Made by a program: the position numbers and the translations under genes
Notes under the pieces: model-generated
Seen by the model: only the letters and a program-made list of their open reading frames with translations
The model's database searches: none
What the model was told of the DNA's origin: nothing
Assembly (NCBI GenBank): GCA_959600905.1
Contig: CAUGNO010000001.1
Coordinates: 62,001-126,000, forward strand
Reading direction: 5' to 3'
Length of the DNA stretch: 64,000 bases
From: UMGS1975 sp959600905
Lineage (GTDB): Bacteria > Bacillota > Clostridia > Christensenellales > QAND01
Shown: piece by piece, positions 8,690 to 17,756 of the stretch
Layout: the number at the start of each line of letters is the position of its first letter
Numbering within the stretch: position 1 is the stretch's first letter

Positions 8690-10659
8690 TGGAACAGCGT
8701 TTACAAACCATTGTGGATCAGCTTAACGAGTATGCTGAGCAATATTATCGATACGATAACCCTACCGTTACGGACGGAGAGTATGATGCCTTGTTTGATG
8801 AGCTTTTAGCACTGGAAAAACAGACAGGCATCATTTTACCGGATTCCCCGACAAGGCGTGTAGGCGGAACGCCCATTCAGGGGTTTTCACAGCATGCGCA
8901 TTTGGGAAGGCTGTGGAGCTTGGATAAATGTAGAAGCAAAGAGGAAGTCGTTGCCTGGGAACAGCGCATACAGAAGCTGCATGATGCCGGGGCGGGCTTG
9001 CCTCCGCTTCGTTATGCGCTGGAATATAAAATAGACGGTTTAACGATCAATCTGACGTATCAAAACGGCAGGTTGGTTCAGGCGGCCACGCGTGGCAACG
9101 GCGTTGTGGGCGAAGGGATTTTGGCCCAGGTACAAACGATACGATCCATTCCGCTAACCATTCCATTCGATGGAACCATGGAAGTGCAGGGCGAAGGGTT
9201 CATGCCCCTTTCCTCTTTTGACGCCTATAATAAAACGGCAGAAGAGCCTTTGAAAAATGCACGAAATGCTGCGGCCGGCGCGCTTCGGAATCTTGATCCG
9301 GCGGTAACGGCAGCTAGAAAGTTGGATGCCTTTTTTTACAACGTAGGATATATTGAGGGCAAAGAGCTTTCGAGTTTACCGGAGATGCTGGCCTTCTTAC
9401 AGGAGAACGGCTTAAAAATATCGCCTAAAGTGCAGTATTTTGACAGTGCCGTAGAGGCCTATGACCAGGCAATGAAAATGGCGCAAAGCAGAAAAATGGA
9501 GGATTTTTTGACGGATGGCATGGTCATCAAGGTCTGTGATTTTGCCACTCGCCAAGTGTTGGGGCAGACAGAGCGTTTTCCTCGCTGGGCTATGGCCATT
9601 AAATTTGAAGCGGAAGAGGCCATTACAACCGTGCAAGCCGTGCAATGGCAGGTGGGTAGAACAGGGAAGCTAACGCCACTGGCCCTTTTAGAGCCGGTGG
9701 AGATCTGTGGAGCTACGGTGAAACGGGCAACGCTGAATAACGTAGGAGATATCCAACGCAAGCGTGTAAAGATTGGAGGCAGGGTGTGGATACGCCGAAG
9801 CAACGATGTAATTCCAGAGATCATGGGCAGCGTTGACGATAACGGGCAGGAAATACTGCCGCCTGAGCACTGCCCGTTCTGCGGAGCGAAAGTTGTGGAA
9901 AAAGGAGCACATCTATTTTGCAGAAATACCGTGGACTGTAAGCCGCAGCTGTTGGCGGCCCTAGCTCACTTTGCTTCCAAAGGGTGCATGGATATCCAGG
10001 GGCTAAACGAAAAAACGCTGGAGGCATTCATGGATCAGCTGGGCGTGCGATACCCTGCAGATTTGTATCGGTTGACGGAAAGCCAGCTTTTGGCCCTGGA
10101 AGGCTTTAAGGAAAAGCGGGCACAGAATATCATTCGCGCGATACAGGAAAGCAAGGATTGCCGACTTTCCCAGCTTTTGGTAGGCATTGGCATTCCCAAT
10201 GTGGGCAAAAAGACGGCCAAGGATTTGGCTGCGCTTTATCCTACGATAGAGGCATTGGCTGGCGCTTCCGCAGAAGAGCTGGAAGCGATTCATGATATTG
10301 GCAGCATCGTGGCTTGGTCGATCGTGGATTATTTTGCCGACGACAAAAAAAGACATCAGTTGAAAGATTTGTTGGCTTGTGGGGTTGTGCCGCGCGGAGA
10401 AATGAAAGAGAACGACGAGCCGCAAGGATTGCTATCTGGAGAGACCATCGTCTTTACGGGCTCGCTATCTCAGATGACGCGAAACCAGGCCAAAGAACAG
10501 GCCGAATCTTTGGGCGCGGTTACGACAGACAGCGTAAGCAAAAAGACGACGCTTGTTGTAGCCGGAGAAAATGCGGGCAGCAAATTGACAAAAGCACAGT
10601 CTTTGGGCATACGCATATTAACAGAGCAAGCGTATTTGGATATGATTTCACAGCACTGA
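8689..10659 (+). CDS. ligA: NAD-dependent DNA ligase LigA
   Basis: Seals nicks using NAD+; 656 aa. The adenylation lysine is in EYKIDG (about residue 122). The domains follow in order: Ia, nucleotidyltransferase, OB fold, a four-cysteine zinc finger (CPFCGAK then FCRNTVDC), helix-hairpin-helix repeats and a C-terminal BRCT domain (LSGETIVFTG onwards, about 583-656). It starts on the TAATG junction with pcrA. The pcrA-ligA pair is conserved in Firmicutes. Confidence 0.96.
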   Translation: MEQRLQTIVDQLNEYAEQYYRYDNPTVTDGEYDALFDELLALEKQTGIILPDSPTRRVGGTPIQGFSQHAHLGRLWSLDKCRSKEEVVAWEQRIQKLHDAGAGLPPLRYALEYKIDGLTINLTYQNGRLVQAATRGNGVVGEGILAQVQTIRSIPLTIPFDGTMEVQGEGFMPLSSFDAYNKTAEEPLKNARNAAAGALRNLDPAVTAARKLDAFFYNVGYIEGKELSSLPEMLAFLQENGLKISPKVQYFDSAVEAYDQAMKMAQSRKMEDFLTDGMVIKVCDFATRQVLGQTERFPRWAMAIKFEAEEAITTVQAVQWQVGRTGKLTPLALLEPVEICGATVKRATLNNVGDIQRKRVKIGGRVWIRRSNDVIPEIMGSVDDNGQEILPPEHCPFCGAKVVEKGAHLFCRNTVDCKPQLLAALAHFASKGCMDIQGLNEKTLEAFMDQLGVRYPADLYRLTESQLLALEGFKEKRAQNIIRAIQESKDCRLSQLLVGIGIPNVGKKTAKDLAALYPTIEALAGASAEELEAIHDIGSIVAWSIVDYFADDKKRHQLKDLLACGVVPRGEMKENDEPQGLLSGETIVFTGSLSQMTRNQAKEQAESLGAVTTDSVSKKTTLVVAGENAGSKLTKAQSLGIRILTEQAYLDMISQH

Positions 10660-10682
10660 CGATATAGAAGGGCCGTGATAAG

Positions 10683-11696
10683 ATGAGAATGGGAAAAGAA
10701 TGGGCAAAACAAACGTTTTATAGCAATGCGCCAATACGGGACGAGATAGTGATGCGCCCAACGACAGTAAAGGACTGTGCTGCGCTGCGCCTTGGCCCAA
10801 GGCTTTGCGTTGCATCCACAGAATCTGTGGCTTTGGAGAGCAAGGAGATGGGATACCTGCTGGCGCAATGCTGTTGCAATGAGATTGCTGCCAGCGGCGC
10901 AGAGCCGATTGGCCTGAGCGTATCACTCTTTGTGCCGAAGAGCATGGAGGAGACAAAAATCGAGCGCATCACGGAGCAAATAAGGCAATGTGCTGATGCG
11001 CTCCGTGTAGAGGTCATTGGCGGAAATGTAGAGAAAAGCGATGCCGTGACACGTGTGGTAGCGAGCGCGGTGATTATAGGGAGTTGCCCGGAAAGTCGTT
11101 TGGTTGCGGCAGACGGTGCGCAGATGGGAGACGACCTGGTTTTGACCAAGTGGGCAGGTATGGAGGCAACCTACCGCATGGTAACGGACTATGCGTCTGT
11201 ATCCATGCAGCATTTGGGCACGGAAGGGTACCACGCCTGTCAACAGTTAAAAGGCGAACTTTCCGCTATACCGGCCGGCTTACTGGCCGCCGAGCTGGGA
11301 GCCCATGCCGTCTATCATGCTGCAAAAGGCGGTGTGCTGGGCGCTGTACATGCGCTGTGTACGGCATCTAGGTGCGGCGCGTATTTGATAGAACAGCACA
11401 TCCCCGTGCTGGAGGAAACAGAGCAGCTATGCCATGCATTTTCCTTGGATGCGCTTCGTTTATCATCTGCCGGATGTCTTCTTATTGCATGCGAGAACGG
11501 CAGGAATATGGTGCGCTCTTTACAGGAAAAGGAGATCACTGCTGCTGTCATTGGCCAGGTAAAGTATGCGGATAACGGGCTTAGGATACAGTGTATGGAT
11601 GGGATGACAAGGGAGATCGCTCCGCCTGGAACAGATGAGTTTTACCGCTTTGCTGAGCATATGGCGGAAACAGGGGTTTCGTTGAATCAAGGTTGA
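10683..11696 (+). CDS. AIR synthase-related protein, HypE-like
   Basis: 337-aa protein of the PurM/AIRS ATP-binding superfamily, closest in layout to hydrogenase maturation factor HypE. N-terminal AIRS half (CCCNEIAASGAEPIGLSVS, then VIGGNVEKSD) and C-terminal AIRS half (HAAKGGVLGAVHAL, ALRLSSAGCLLIA). It lacks the C-terminal Pro-Arg-Ile-Cys tail that carries the thiocarbamate in true HypE, ending in GVSLNQG. No other hyp genes are nearby. Such solitary HypE-like proteins occur in Clostridia with unknown substrate. The ATG at 10683 has only a weak ribosome site. Confidence 0.7.
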   Translation: MRMGKEWAKQTFYSNAPIRDEIVMRPTTVKDCAALRLGPRLCVASTESVALESKEMGYLLAQCCCNEIAASGAEPIGLSVSLFVPKSMEETKIERITEQIRQCADALRVEVIGGNVEKSDAVTRVVASAVIIGSCPESRLVAADGAQMGDDLVLTKWAGMEATYRMVTDYASVSMQHLGTEGYHACQQLKGELSAIPAGLLAAELGAHAVYHAAKGGVLGAVHALCTASRCGAYLIEQHIPVLEETEQLCHAFSLDALRLSSAGCLLIACENGRNMVRSLQEKEITAAVIGQVKYADNGLRIQCMDGMTREIAPPGTDEFYRFAEHMAETGVSLNQG

Positions 11697-11711
11697 TATT
11701 TATGGTATAAT
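11682..11711 (+). promoter_or_regulatory. Promoter of yicC-remA-gmk-rpoZ-coaBC operon
   Basis: TTGAAT (11682-11687), 18-bp spacer ending in an extended TGG, then TATAAT (11706-11711). It lies at the very end of the upstream gene, 29 bp before yicC. Confidence 0.75.
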
Positions 11712-11739
11712 GATCCATCAAGGGGACGGAGGAATTCAA

Positions 11740-12615
11740 ATGCAGAGCATGACTGGGTTCGGGCGCGGCTCGTTTCAATTGGAAGGGCGGGAAGCGACCA
11801 TTGAAATAAAAGCAGTCAACTCCCGATATCTAGACCCAAATTTCCGCATGTCGCGCAACGTGAGCTTTGTGGAGCCAAAGCTGCGTACGGCTTTGGCGGA
11901 GACCTTACATCGGGGAAAAGTTGACCTATACATTTCCTATAAAAATACAAGAGAGGATCGCGCAGAGGTCCTGGCAGATGTGGCTTTGGCACAATCCTAT
12001 CAAAAGGCTATTGGTACATTGGCGCAGGCGCTGGAAAAGCAGCCTGAGACCACGCTATGGCAGATCGCTTCGTTGCCGCAAGTCCTGCAGCTATCTGAAA
12101 GCGAGGAAGATGAGCAGGCTGTGTGCTATGTGGTAGAGCAAGCTTTTTCACAGGCCATCGGACAACTGAAGGCGATGCGTGAAAAAGAAGGTGAAAAGCT
12201 CTGCGAGGATTTGCTTACAAAGGCAAAGGCAGTGGATGCACTGGTTTGCCGTATCGATGCATTGGCACCGCAGGTAGAGCAAGCGTCTAAAGAAAAGCTG
12301 CTGGAAAAAATGCAGGAATATACACAAGCGGATGAATCGTTAAAACAGCGCGTTGTAATGGAGGCTGCGCTGATAGCGGAAAAGCACGCAATAGATGAAG
12401 AACTGGTGCGGTTGCACAGCCACATTGGCCAATTTTGTCAAAGTGTAAGATCTGAAGGCCCGGTGGGGCGAAAATTGGATTTTATTGTTCAGGAAATGAA
12501 CCGTGAAGTCAACACCATTGGCAGCAAAGCCAACGATGCGGAGATCACATCGTTGGTAATTGCGGCTAAGAGCGAATTGGAAAAAATGCGCGAACAGGTT
12601 CAAAATGTAGAATAA
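11740..12615 (+). CDS. yicC: YicC family endoribonuclease-like protein
   Basis: 291-aa member of the YicC/YloC family; E. coli YicC has been described as an endoribonuclease. The N-terminal MTGFGR signature is intact and the C-terminal DUF1732 end is present (GSKANDAEITSLVIAAKSELEKMREQVQN). The start is the ATG at 11740 behind GGAGG. First gene of a conserved operon with remA, gmk, rpoZ and coaBC. Confidence 0.9.
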   Translation: MQSMTGFGRGSFQLEGREATIEIKAVNSRYLDPNFRMSRNVSFVEPKLRTALAETLHRGKVDLYISYKNTREDRAEVLADVALAQSYQKAIGTLAQALEKQPETTLWQIASLPQVLQLSESEEDEQAVCYVVEQAFSQAIGQLKAMREKEGEKLCEDLLTKAKAVDALVCRIDALAPQVEQASKEKLLEKMQEYTQADESLKQRVVMEAALIAEKHAIDEELVRLHSHIGQFCQSVRSEGPVGRKLDFIVQEMNREVNTIGSKANDAEITSLVIAAKSELEKMREQVQNVE

Positions 12616-12629
12616 GCGAGGAAGAGTGT

Positions 12630-12890
12630 ATGGCGATTCGATTGATCAATATTGGGTTTGGAAATATCGTTTCTGCAAGCAGGATCATAGCAATCGTTTC
12701 CCCGGAAAGCGCCCCTATCAAGAGAATCATTCAGGATGCGCGGGAGCGGGGTGTGCTGATAGACGCAACATATGGCCGAAGAACCCGTGCCGTTGTTGTG
12801 ATGGATAGCGGGCACATCATTTTATCCGCTGTTCAGCCTGAAACGGTGGCAAACCGATTAAGCGACCGTGAAACAGAACTGGAGGACTGA
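12630..12890 (+). CDS. remA: RemA/DUF370 family DNA-binding regulator
   Basis: 86-aa protein matching the RemA (YlzA) family, which in Bacillus binds DNA to activate biofilm-matrix and osmoprotection genes. Recognisable text: LINIGFGNIVSASRIIAIVS near the start and IDATYGRRTRAVVVMDS in the middle. It sits between yicC and gmk, as in many Clostridia. Sequence gives family only; targets here are unknown. Confidence 0.9.
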   Translation: MAIRLINIGFGNIVSASRIIAIVSPESAPIKRIIQDARERGVLIDATYGRRTRAVVVMDSGHIILSAVQPETVANRLSDRETELED

Positions 12891-12892
12891 GT

Positions 12893-13513
12893 GTGGTCAT
12901 GAAAAAATGTGGAACGCTGCTTGTTGTATCAGGCCCGTCGGGAGCGGGAAAAGGTACTTTGATCCAGGCTGTTCTAAAAAAAAGACCGGAAGCTATGGTA
13001 TCGGTATCGGCCACAACGCGTGCGCCGCGCCCCGGGGAAAAGGAGGGCGTTCATTACTTCTTTGTCAGCAAAGAGAAATTTGAGCAAATGATTCAAGAGC
13101 ATGCTTTTTTGGAGTATGCGTGCGTGTTTGGTACAACCTATTATGGTACGCCGCGGGCCTTTGTGGAGCAAAAGCTCGCGGAAGGAAACGACGTGATTTT
13201 GGATATTGATGTGCAGGGTGCAATGAATATCAAGCAAGCGATGCCAGAGGCAGTGCTTGTATTTATCCTGCCACCTTCTTACCGGGTTTTGCGGCAACGG
13301 CTGACGAATCGGAAAACGGAATCCGATGAGCAGATTGAGCGCCGTTTACAGACCGCGAAAAATGAAATAAAATATATCAATCACTATCAGTATTTGCTGA
13401 TTAATGATACAGTGGCGGATGCTAGTGAAAATCTGGATCATATATTACAGGCAAGCCATCTGTATGCAACGAATGAAAGAAAAGACGCGCTTTTGGCGCA
13501 TTGGGAGGAATAG
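12893..13513 (+). CDS. gmk: Guanylate kinase
   Basis: Phosphorylates GMP to GDP; about 206 aa. P-loop SGPSGAGKGT near the N-terminus, followed by the GMP-binding region SATTRAPRPGEKEGVHYFFVS. The GTG at 12893 is 7 nt from GGAGG; an ATG two codons later (12899) is an alternative start. Located between remA and rpoZ. Confidence 0.95.
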   Translation: MVMKKCGTLLVVSGPSGAGKGTLIQAVLKKRPEAMVSVSATTRAPRPGEKEGVHYFFVSKEKFEQMIQEHAFLEYACVFGTTYYGTPRAFVEQKLAEGNDVILDIDVQGAMNIKQAMPEAVLVFILPPSYRVLRQRLTNRKTESDEQIERRLQTAKNEIKYINHYQYLLINDTVADASENLDHILQASHLYATNERKDALLAHWEE

Positions 13514-13515
13514 AA

Positions 13516-13725
13516 ATGATTATTGACCCGCCTATCAACGAATTGTTAGACAAAGTGGAATGTCGGTATTCTTTAGTGGTTGTGGTATCCAAACGCGCAC
13601 GCCAGCTGGTATCTGGGGACGCTCCCTTGATTGATATCGATCCTGATGAAAAGCCGGTTTCCATTGCGGCTAAGGAAATGTACGGTGGAAAATTGAATGT
13701 AGACAATGGCTTTGGAGAGTTCTAA
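13516..13725 (+). CDS. rpoZ: RNA polymerase omega subunit
   Basis: 69-aa RpoZ, which promotes RNA polymerase assembly. N-terminal PPINELLDKVECRYSLVVVVSKRAR corresponds to the conserved MR1 helix that clamps beta-prime. ATG at 13516 behind GGGAGG; position after gmk is the standard one. Confidence 0.92.
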   Translation: MIIDPPINELLDKVECRYSLVVVVSKRARQLVSGDAPLIDIDPDEKPVSIAAKEMYGGKLNVDNGFGEF

Positions 13726-13727
13726 CG

Positions 13728-14912
13728 ATGTCTTGCGTAGTATTGGGTGTAACGGGGGGCATCGCTGCGTATAAGAGCGCAGAGATTGCATCTCAGCTGA
13801 AAAAGCATGGGCACGATGTATATGTGATTATGACAAAGCATGCAACTGAATTCATTGCGCCCTTGACCTTTGAAACCCTAACGAACCATCCGGTCGTGGT
13901 GGATATGTTTACACGGGAAACACCCTGGGAAGTAGAGCATATTGCCTTGGCAAAGCGTGCGGATGTTTTTTTGGTCGCGCCTGCTAGCGCAAATTTTTTG
14001 GGAAAATATGCAAATGGGATTGCGGATGATATGCTGACCACTACGGTATTGGCCACTAAAGCGCCCGTTGTCTTGGCACCGGCGATGAATACCGATATGT
14101 GGAGCAATGCAATCGTCCAGAAAAATGTGGAAGCGCTCAAGTCTCTCGGCGTTTCTATGGTAGGCCCGGGTAGCGGTTATTTGGCATGCGGATATCTAGG
14201 CCAGGGGCGTATGAGCGAACCGGAAGAGATCGTGGAAGCTGTGTATGATGCGCTGGCGAACAAGGATTTGATTGGCAAACGAATCTTGGTAACGGCGGGT
14301 CCTACGCGGGAAACGGTAGACCCTGTACGCTATATTACAAACCATAGCAGCGGAAAAATGGGGTTTGCCATTGCCAGGGCGGCCAAACGGCGCGGCGCAG
14401 CAGTTACTTTGATCCATGGGCCAGTGGCCTTGCCTTTGCCTTATGGCGTGGAGGAATGTGCTGTGATCAGCACACAGGATATGCTGGAAGCTGTACAGGA
14501 CAGATTTTTAAATTGTGATTTATTGATTATGGCGGCTGCCCCTGCGGATTTTACAATGCAAGAACAAAGCAACCGTAAAATCAAAAAAGTAGATGGCCAG
14601 CCAATGGTTTGGCAGTTAAAGCAAACACAGGATATTCTGGGTGCTTTGCCATCCAAAAAAAACGGGCAGGTTGTGGTTGGCTTTGCGGCAGAAACCAATG
14701 ATGTACAGTCCTATGCGATGGACAAGCTGCAAAGAAAACGGCTGAATATGATTGTGGCCAACGATGTTACGCAAAAGGGCGCCGGGTTTGGTACGGATAC
14801 CAATATTGTCACCGTTGTCCATGAGGATGGACGCATCTGCCCGCATGATATTGCGCCCAAGGAGGAAATTGCAGACTTTATTTTAGACCAGGCAAAGCCG
14901 TATTTGAAATAG
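13728..14912 (+). CDS. coaBC: Bifunctional phosphopantothenoylcysteine decarboxylase / phosphopantothenate-cysteine ligase
   Basis: Two steps of coenzyme A synthesis on one 394-aa chain. The N-terminal CoaC flavoprotein half shows LGVTGGIAAYKS, VEHIALAKRADV with the catalytic His, and the PAMNTDMW and GYLACG segments. The C-terminal CoaB half begins at about residue 185 with ILVTAGPTRETVDPVRYITN and includes the NRKIKK lysines. Last gene of the yicC operon, followed by a terminator. Confidence 0.95.
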   Translation: MSCVVLGVTGGIAAYKSAEIASQLKKHGHDVYVIMTKHATEFIAPLTFETLTNHPVVVDMFTRETPWEVEHIALAKRADVFLVAPASANFLGKYANGIADDMLTTTVLATKAPVVLAPAMNTDMWSNAIVQKNVEALKSLGVSMVGPGSGYLACGYLGQGRMSEPEEIVEAVYDALANKDLIGKRILVTAGPTRETVDPVRYITNHSSGKMGFAIARAAKRRGAAVTLIHGPVALPLPYGVEECAVISTQDMLEAVQDRFLNCDLLIMAAAPADFTMQEQSNRKIKKVDGQPMVWQLKQTQDILGALPSKKNGQVVVGFAAETNDVQSYAMDKLQRKRLNMIVANDVTQKGAGFGTDTNIVTVVHEDGRICPHDIAPKEEIADFILDQAKPYLK

Positions 14913-14925
14913 CTTGGATAGCCCT

Positions 14926-14949
14926 TAAAAGCACCTTTGGTGCTTTTTT
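14926..14949 (+). terminator. Terminator after coaBC
   Basis: AAAAGCACC-TTT-GGTGCTTTTTT: short stem with T-tract. Confidence 0.85.
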
Positions 14950-14977
14950 CTTACGATATAGCAAAGGGGGGGGAGAT

Positions 14978-17227
14978 TTGTACGCACAGGTTATCATTGA
15001 TATTGCACATGCCAAGATAGACCATGTGTTTTCCTACCAAGTGCCGGAAGGCATGGAAATTGCACCGGGAGACCGCGTATTGGTGCCTTTTGGAAAGGGC
15101 AATACGCCGAAGGAAGGATACATCATTGACATATCTGAAGAAACTGCCTACCGGGCGGGAAAAATAAAAACCATCTTAAAAAAAGAGGATACTTTTTCTG
15201 CTTTTCTCCCTGAACAGATTCAACTGGCAAAATGGATGGCCGTTTCCTATCATTGCTTCATGGTGGATGCTTTGCGGCTGATGATTCCAGCACAGCTGCG
15301 CGGCCAGCGCGTCAAAGAAAAAAGAATAGAGGTCATATCCTTGGCAAAGGATATGGATTTGCAGGCAAGCCTGGCACTTCTGCGAGGGGAAAACGGAGGA
15401 AGAAAGGCCCCGGCACAGGCGGAAACACTTCAACTAATCGGCCAAGTGGGGAAGATTGCGGCCCCAGAGCTGTGCGAATACTTTCCCGGAGCACGCTCTG
15501 CCCTGGTACAGCTTAAAAAAAAGGGGTATGTTTGCTCTGAGCATGTAGAGGTGCGCCGCGCACCTTATCGAAGATTGGGAGAAGCCCCCCAAAAAAAGCA
15601 TGTGCTAACCCTCTATCAAAAGCGTGCTGTGGAGAGGATTGTATCCTCCCTTTCTACGCATGGGGGGCGGTATCTGCTACATGGGATTACTGGAAGCGGC
15701 AAAACAGAGGTGTATTTACGTGCCATCCAGGCGGCGATAGAGAGTGGCAAAGGGTGTATCATGCTGGTGCCGGAAATTTCTCTGACGCCGCAGATGGTCT
15801 CAAGATTTCGAGGATATTTGGGAGAGAATGTTGCTGTTTTGCACAGCAGGCTTTCTGCCGGAGAGCGGTATGATGAATGGAAACGCATTCTAACGGGACA
15901 AGCACGTATGGTAATTGGGCCAAGGTCTGCTGTGTTTGCTCCGGTATATGATCTAGGATTAATCATTATAGATGAGGAGCACGAACAATCCTACCGAAGC
16001 GAGCATAAACCGCAGTATACGGCCCACGAGGTGGCAGAAAAGCGTTGTTCGCTAACCGGAGCTACCCTTGTGCTGGGGAGCGCTACGCCCTCTGTGGTGA
16101 CATATCACCGTTGTATGAAGGGGGATATCCAGTATCTCTCCCTGCCAGAACGGGCAGGAGGGCAAAGCCTTCCCCATGTGTATGTATCGGATATGCGGGA
16201 GGAGCTGTCCAGAGGCAACCGTTCTATATTCAGCGGTGCGCTTTCGCAAGCCATGGAAGATTGCTTGGCACGCAACGAACAGATGATGCTGTTTATCAAC
16301 CGCCGCGGGTACTCCACTTTTCTGATGTGCAGGGGATGCGGTTATGTGGTGCAGTGCGAAGATTGTGATGTATCCATGACATACCATCGTACGGACTATC
16401 GCGAGCTGCTTAGGTGCCATTATTGCGGAAAGACGGAAACGCCGCCCTCCCTTTGCCCTGTCTGCGGCAAGCCCTATCTAAAGCAGTTTGGAATCGGCAC
16501 ACAGCAGGTGGAAGAGCAGGTGAAGCTGCATTTTCCCAGTGCTCGTATATTGCGTATGGATGCGGACACCACCCAGGAAAAGGATGCGCATCTAAAGATA
16601 TTGCAGGCATTTGCACAGAAACAGGCCGATGTACTCATCGGTACACAAATGATCGCCAAAGGGCATGATTTTGAAAATGTGACGCTGGTGGGTGTTTTGG
16701 CGGCGGATAGCTCGCTGTATGTACCGGATTATCGCAGTGCAGAGCGTACCTTTCAGCTCATTACCCAGGTGGCTGGGCGCGCTGGGAGAGGAACCCTGCC
16801 CGGGAAGGTCATCGTGCAGACCTATCACCCGGATCATTTTGCGATACAGGCAGCGGTAAAACAGGATTATCGGCAATTTTATGCACAGGAGATACAGCAT
16901 CGAAAGGCCGCTCAGTTCCCCCCGTATGCCCAGTTTATCAGGCTTTTGTTCCGAGGCGCGCAGGCGGCAGTGAAAAAAGCATGTTTGGATAGCGTTGCTA
17001 CGCTATCCGCATACTTTGCCAATCAGCACATACAGCCCTTGCAATTTGACTATGGATCTGCGCCAATTGCGCGCATCAAGGGAGAGACGAGAATGCAGAT
17101 TTTGCTAAAGCTGGATCTGTCCCATATACAAAATGGGCAAGTGGAAAAGATCTATCGCTTGTTTGATGGGTGCGTTTTTGAAGACTGCACCATGATCATG
17201 GAAACAGATCCGCCAAATTTGCTTTAA
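14978..17227 (+). CDS. priA: Primosomal replication restart helicase PriA
   Basis: Reloads the replisome at stalled forks; 749 aa. The N-terminal 3'-DNA-binding domain (AQVIIDIAHAKIDHVFSYQV) is followed by Walker A GITGSGKTEVYL and Walker B DEEH. A zinc-binding insertion has eight cysteines: CRGCGYVVQCEDC, then CHYCGK and CPVCGK. C-terminal helicase motifs include GTQMIAKGHDF and QVAGRAGRG. The start is a TTG at 14978 directly after a long GGGGGGGAG tract. It follows the coaBC terminator, and its own promoter is not obvious. Confidence 0.95.
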   Translation: MYAQVIIDIAHAKIDHVFSYQVPEGMEIAPGDRVLVPFGKGNTPKEGYIIDISEETAYRAGKIKTILKKEDTFSAFLPEQIQLAKWMAVSYHCFMVDALRLMIPAQLRGQRVKEKRIEVISLAKDMDLQASLALLRGENGGRKAPAQAETLQLIGQVGKIAAPELCEYFPGARSALVQLKKKGYVCSEHVEVRRAPYRRLGEAPQKKHVLTLYQKRAVERIVSSLSTHGGRYLLHGITGSGKTEVYLRAIQAAIESGKGCIMLVPEISLTPQMVSRFRGYLGENVAVLHSRLSAGERYDEWKRILTGQARMVIGPRSAVFAPVYDLGLIIIDEEHEQSYRSEHKPQYTAHEVAEKRCSLTGATLVLGSATPSVVTYHRCMKGDIQYLSLPERAGGQSLPHVYVSDMREELSRGNRSIFSGALSQAMEDCLARNEQMMLFINRRGYSTFLMCRGCGYVVQCEDCDVSMTYHRTDYRELLRCHYCGKTETPPSLCPVCGKPYLKQFGIGTQQVEEQVKLHFPSARILRMDADTTQEKDAHLKILQAFAQKQADVLIGTQMIAKGHDFENVTLVGVLAADSSLYVPDYRSAERTFQLITQVAGRAGRGTLPGKVIVQTYHPDHFAIQAAVKQDYRQFYAQEIQHRKAAQFPPYAQFIRLLFRGAQAAVKKACLDSVATLSAYFANQHIQPLQFDYGSAPIARIKGETRMQILLKLDLSHIQNGQVEKIYRLFDGCVFEDCTMIMETDPPNLL

Positions 17228-17252
17228 TCATCGGCCAGGCCGTAGAGATTTA

Positions 17253-17261
17253 TGGTATACT
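17253..17261 (+). promoter_or_regulatory. Extended -10 promoter before def
   Basis: TGG-TATACT at 17253-17261, about 30 bp before def; no recognisable -35 box. Confidence 0.5.
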
Positions 17262-17291
17262 ATACAGTTAGAGAGGAGCGTGCTTTTTTCA

Positions 17292-17753
17292 ATGGCAATT
17301 CGACAGATCATTACCGTAGAAAATGAAAACTTACATAAACAATGCAAACCCGTCAAGGAAGTGGATAATTATATCCGCCGCCTACTCGACGATATGATGG
17401 AGACAATGCACCACGCCAACGGCGTAGGGCTTGCCGCCCCGCAGGTAGGTGTGCTTCGCAATGTATGTGTCATCGATGTGGATGGCCAGCAGTTTGAATT
17501 GATCAATCCGGAGATCATAGAGGTAGCGGGCGAAAAGGAAGATGTAGAAGGATGCTTGTCTGCACCGGGCCGCTGGGCGATGGTTAAGCGTCCGCAACGG
17601 GTGAAGGTGCGTGCGCTAAACCGTGAAGGAGAGCTTGTTGAATATGCTGGGGAAGACCTTTTGGCTAGGGCTTTTTGCCATGAGATAGACCATCTAAAAG
17701 GTCAGGTCTTTTTGGATATTATGGAATATGAAGTAGAGCCGGAGGAGGCGTGA
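17292..17753 (+). CDS. def: Peptide deformylase
   Basis: Removes the N-formyl group from nascent proteins; 153 aa. All three metal-site motifs are present: GVGLAAPQVG, EGCLS (Cys ligand) and HEIDH (two His ligands and catalytic Glu). The start is the ATG at 17292; a GTG at 17280 abuts the GAGAGGAG site and is less likely. First gene of a run def-fmt-rsmB-rlmN-prpC-prkC-rsgA-rpe-thiN with overlaps or minimal spacing throughout. Confidence 0.94.
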   Translation: MAIRQIITVENENLHKQCKPVKEVDNYIRRLLDDMMETMHHANGVGLAAPQVGVLRNVCVIDVDGQQFELINPEIIEVAGEKEDVEGCLSAPGRWAMVKRPQRVKVRALNREGELVEYAGEDLLARAFCHEIDHLKGQVFLDIMEYEVEPEEA

Positions 17754-17756
17754 TCC

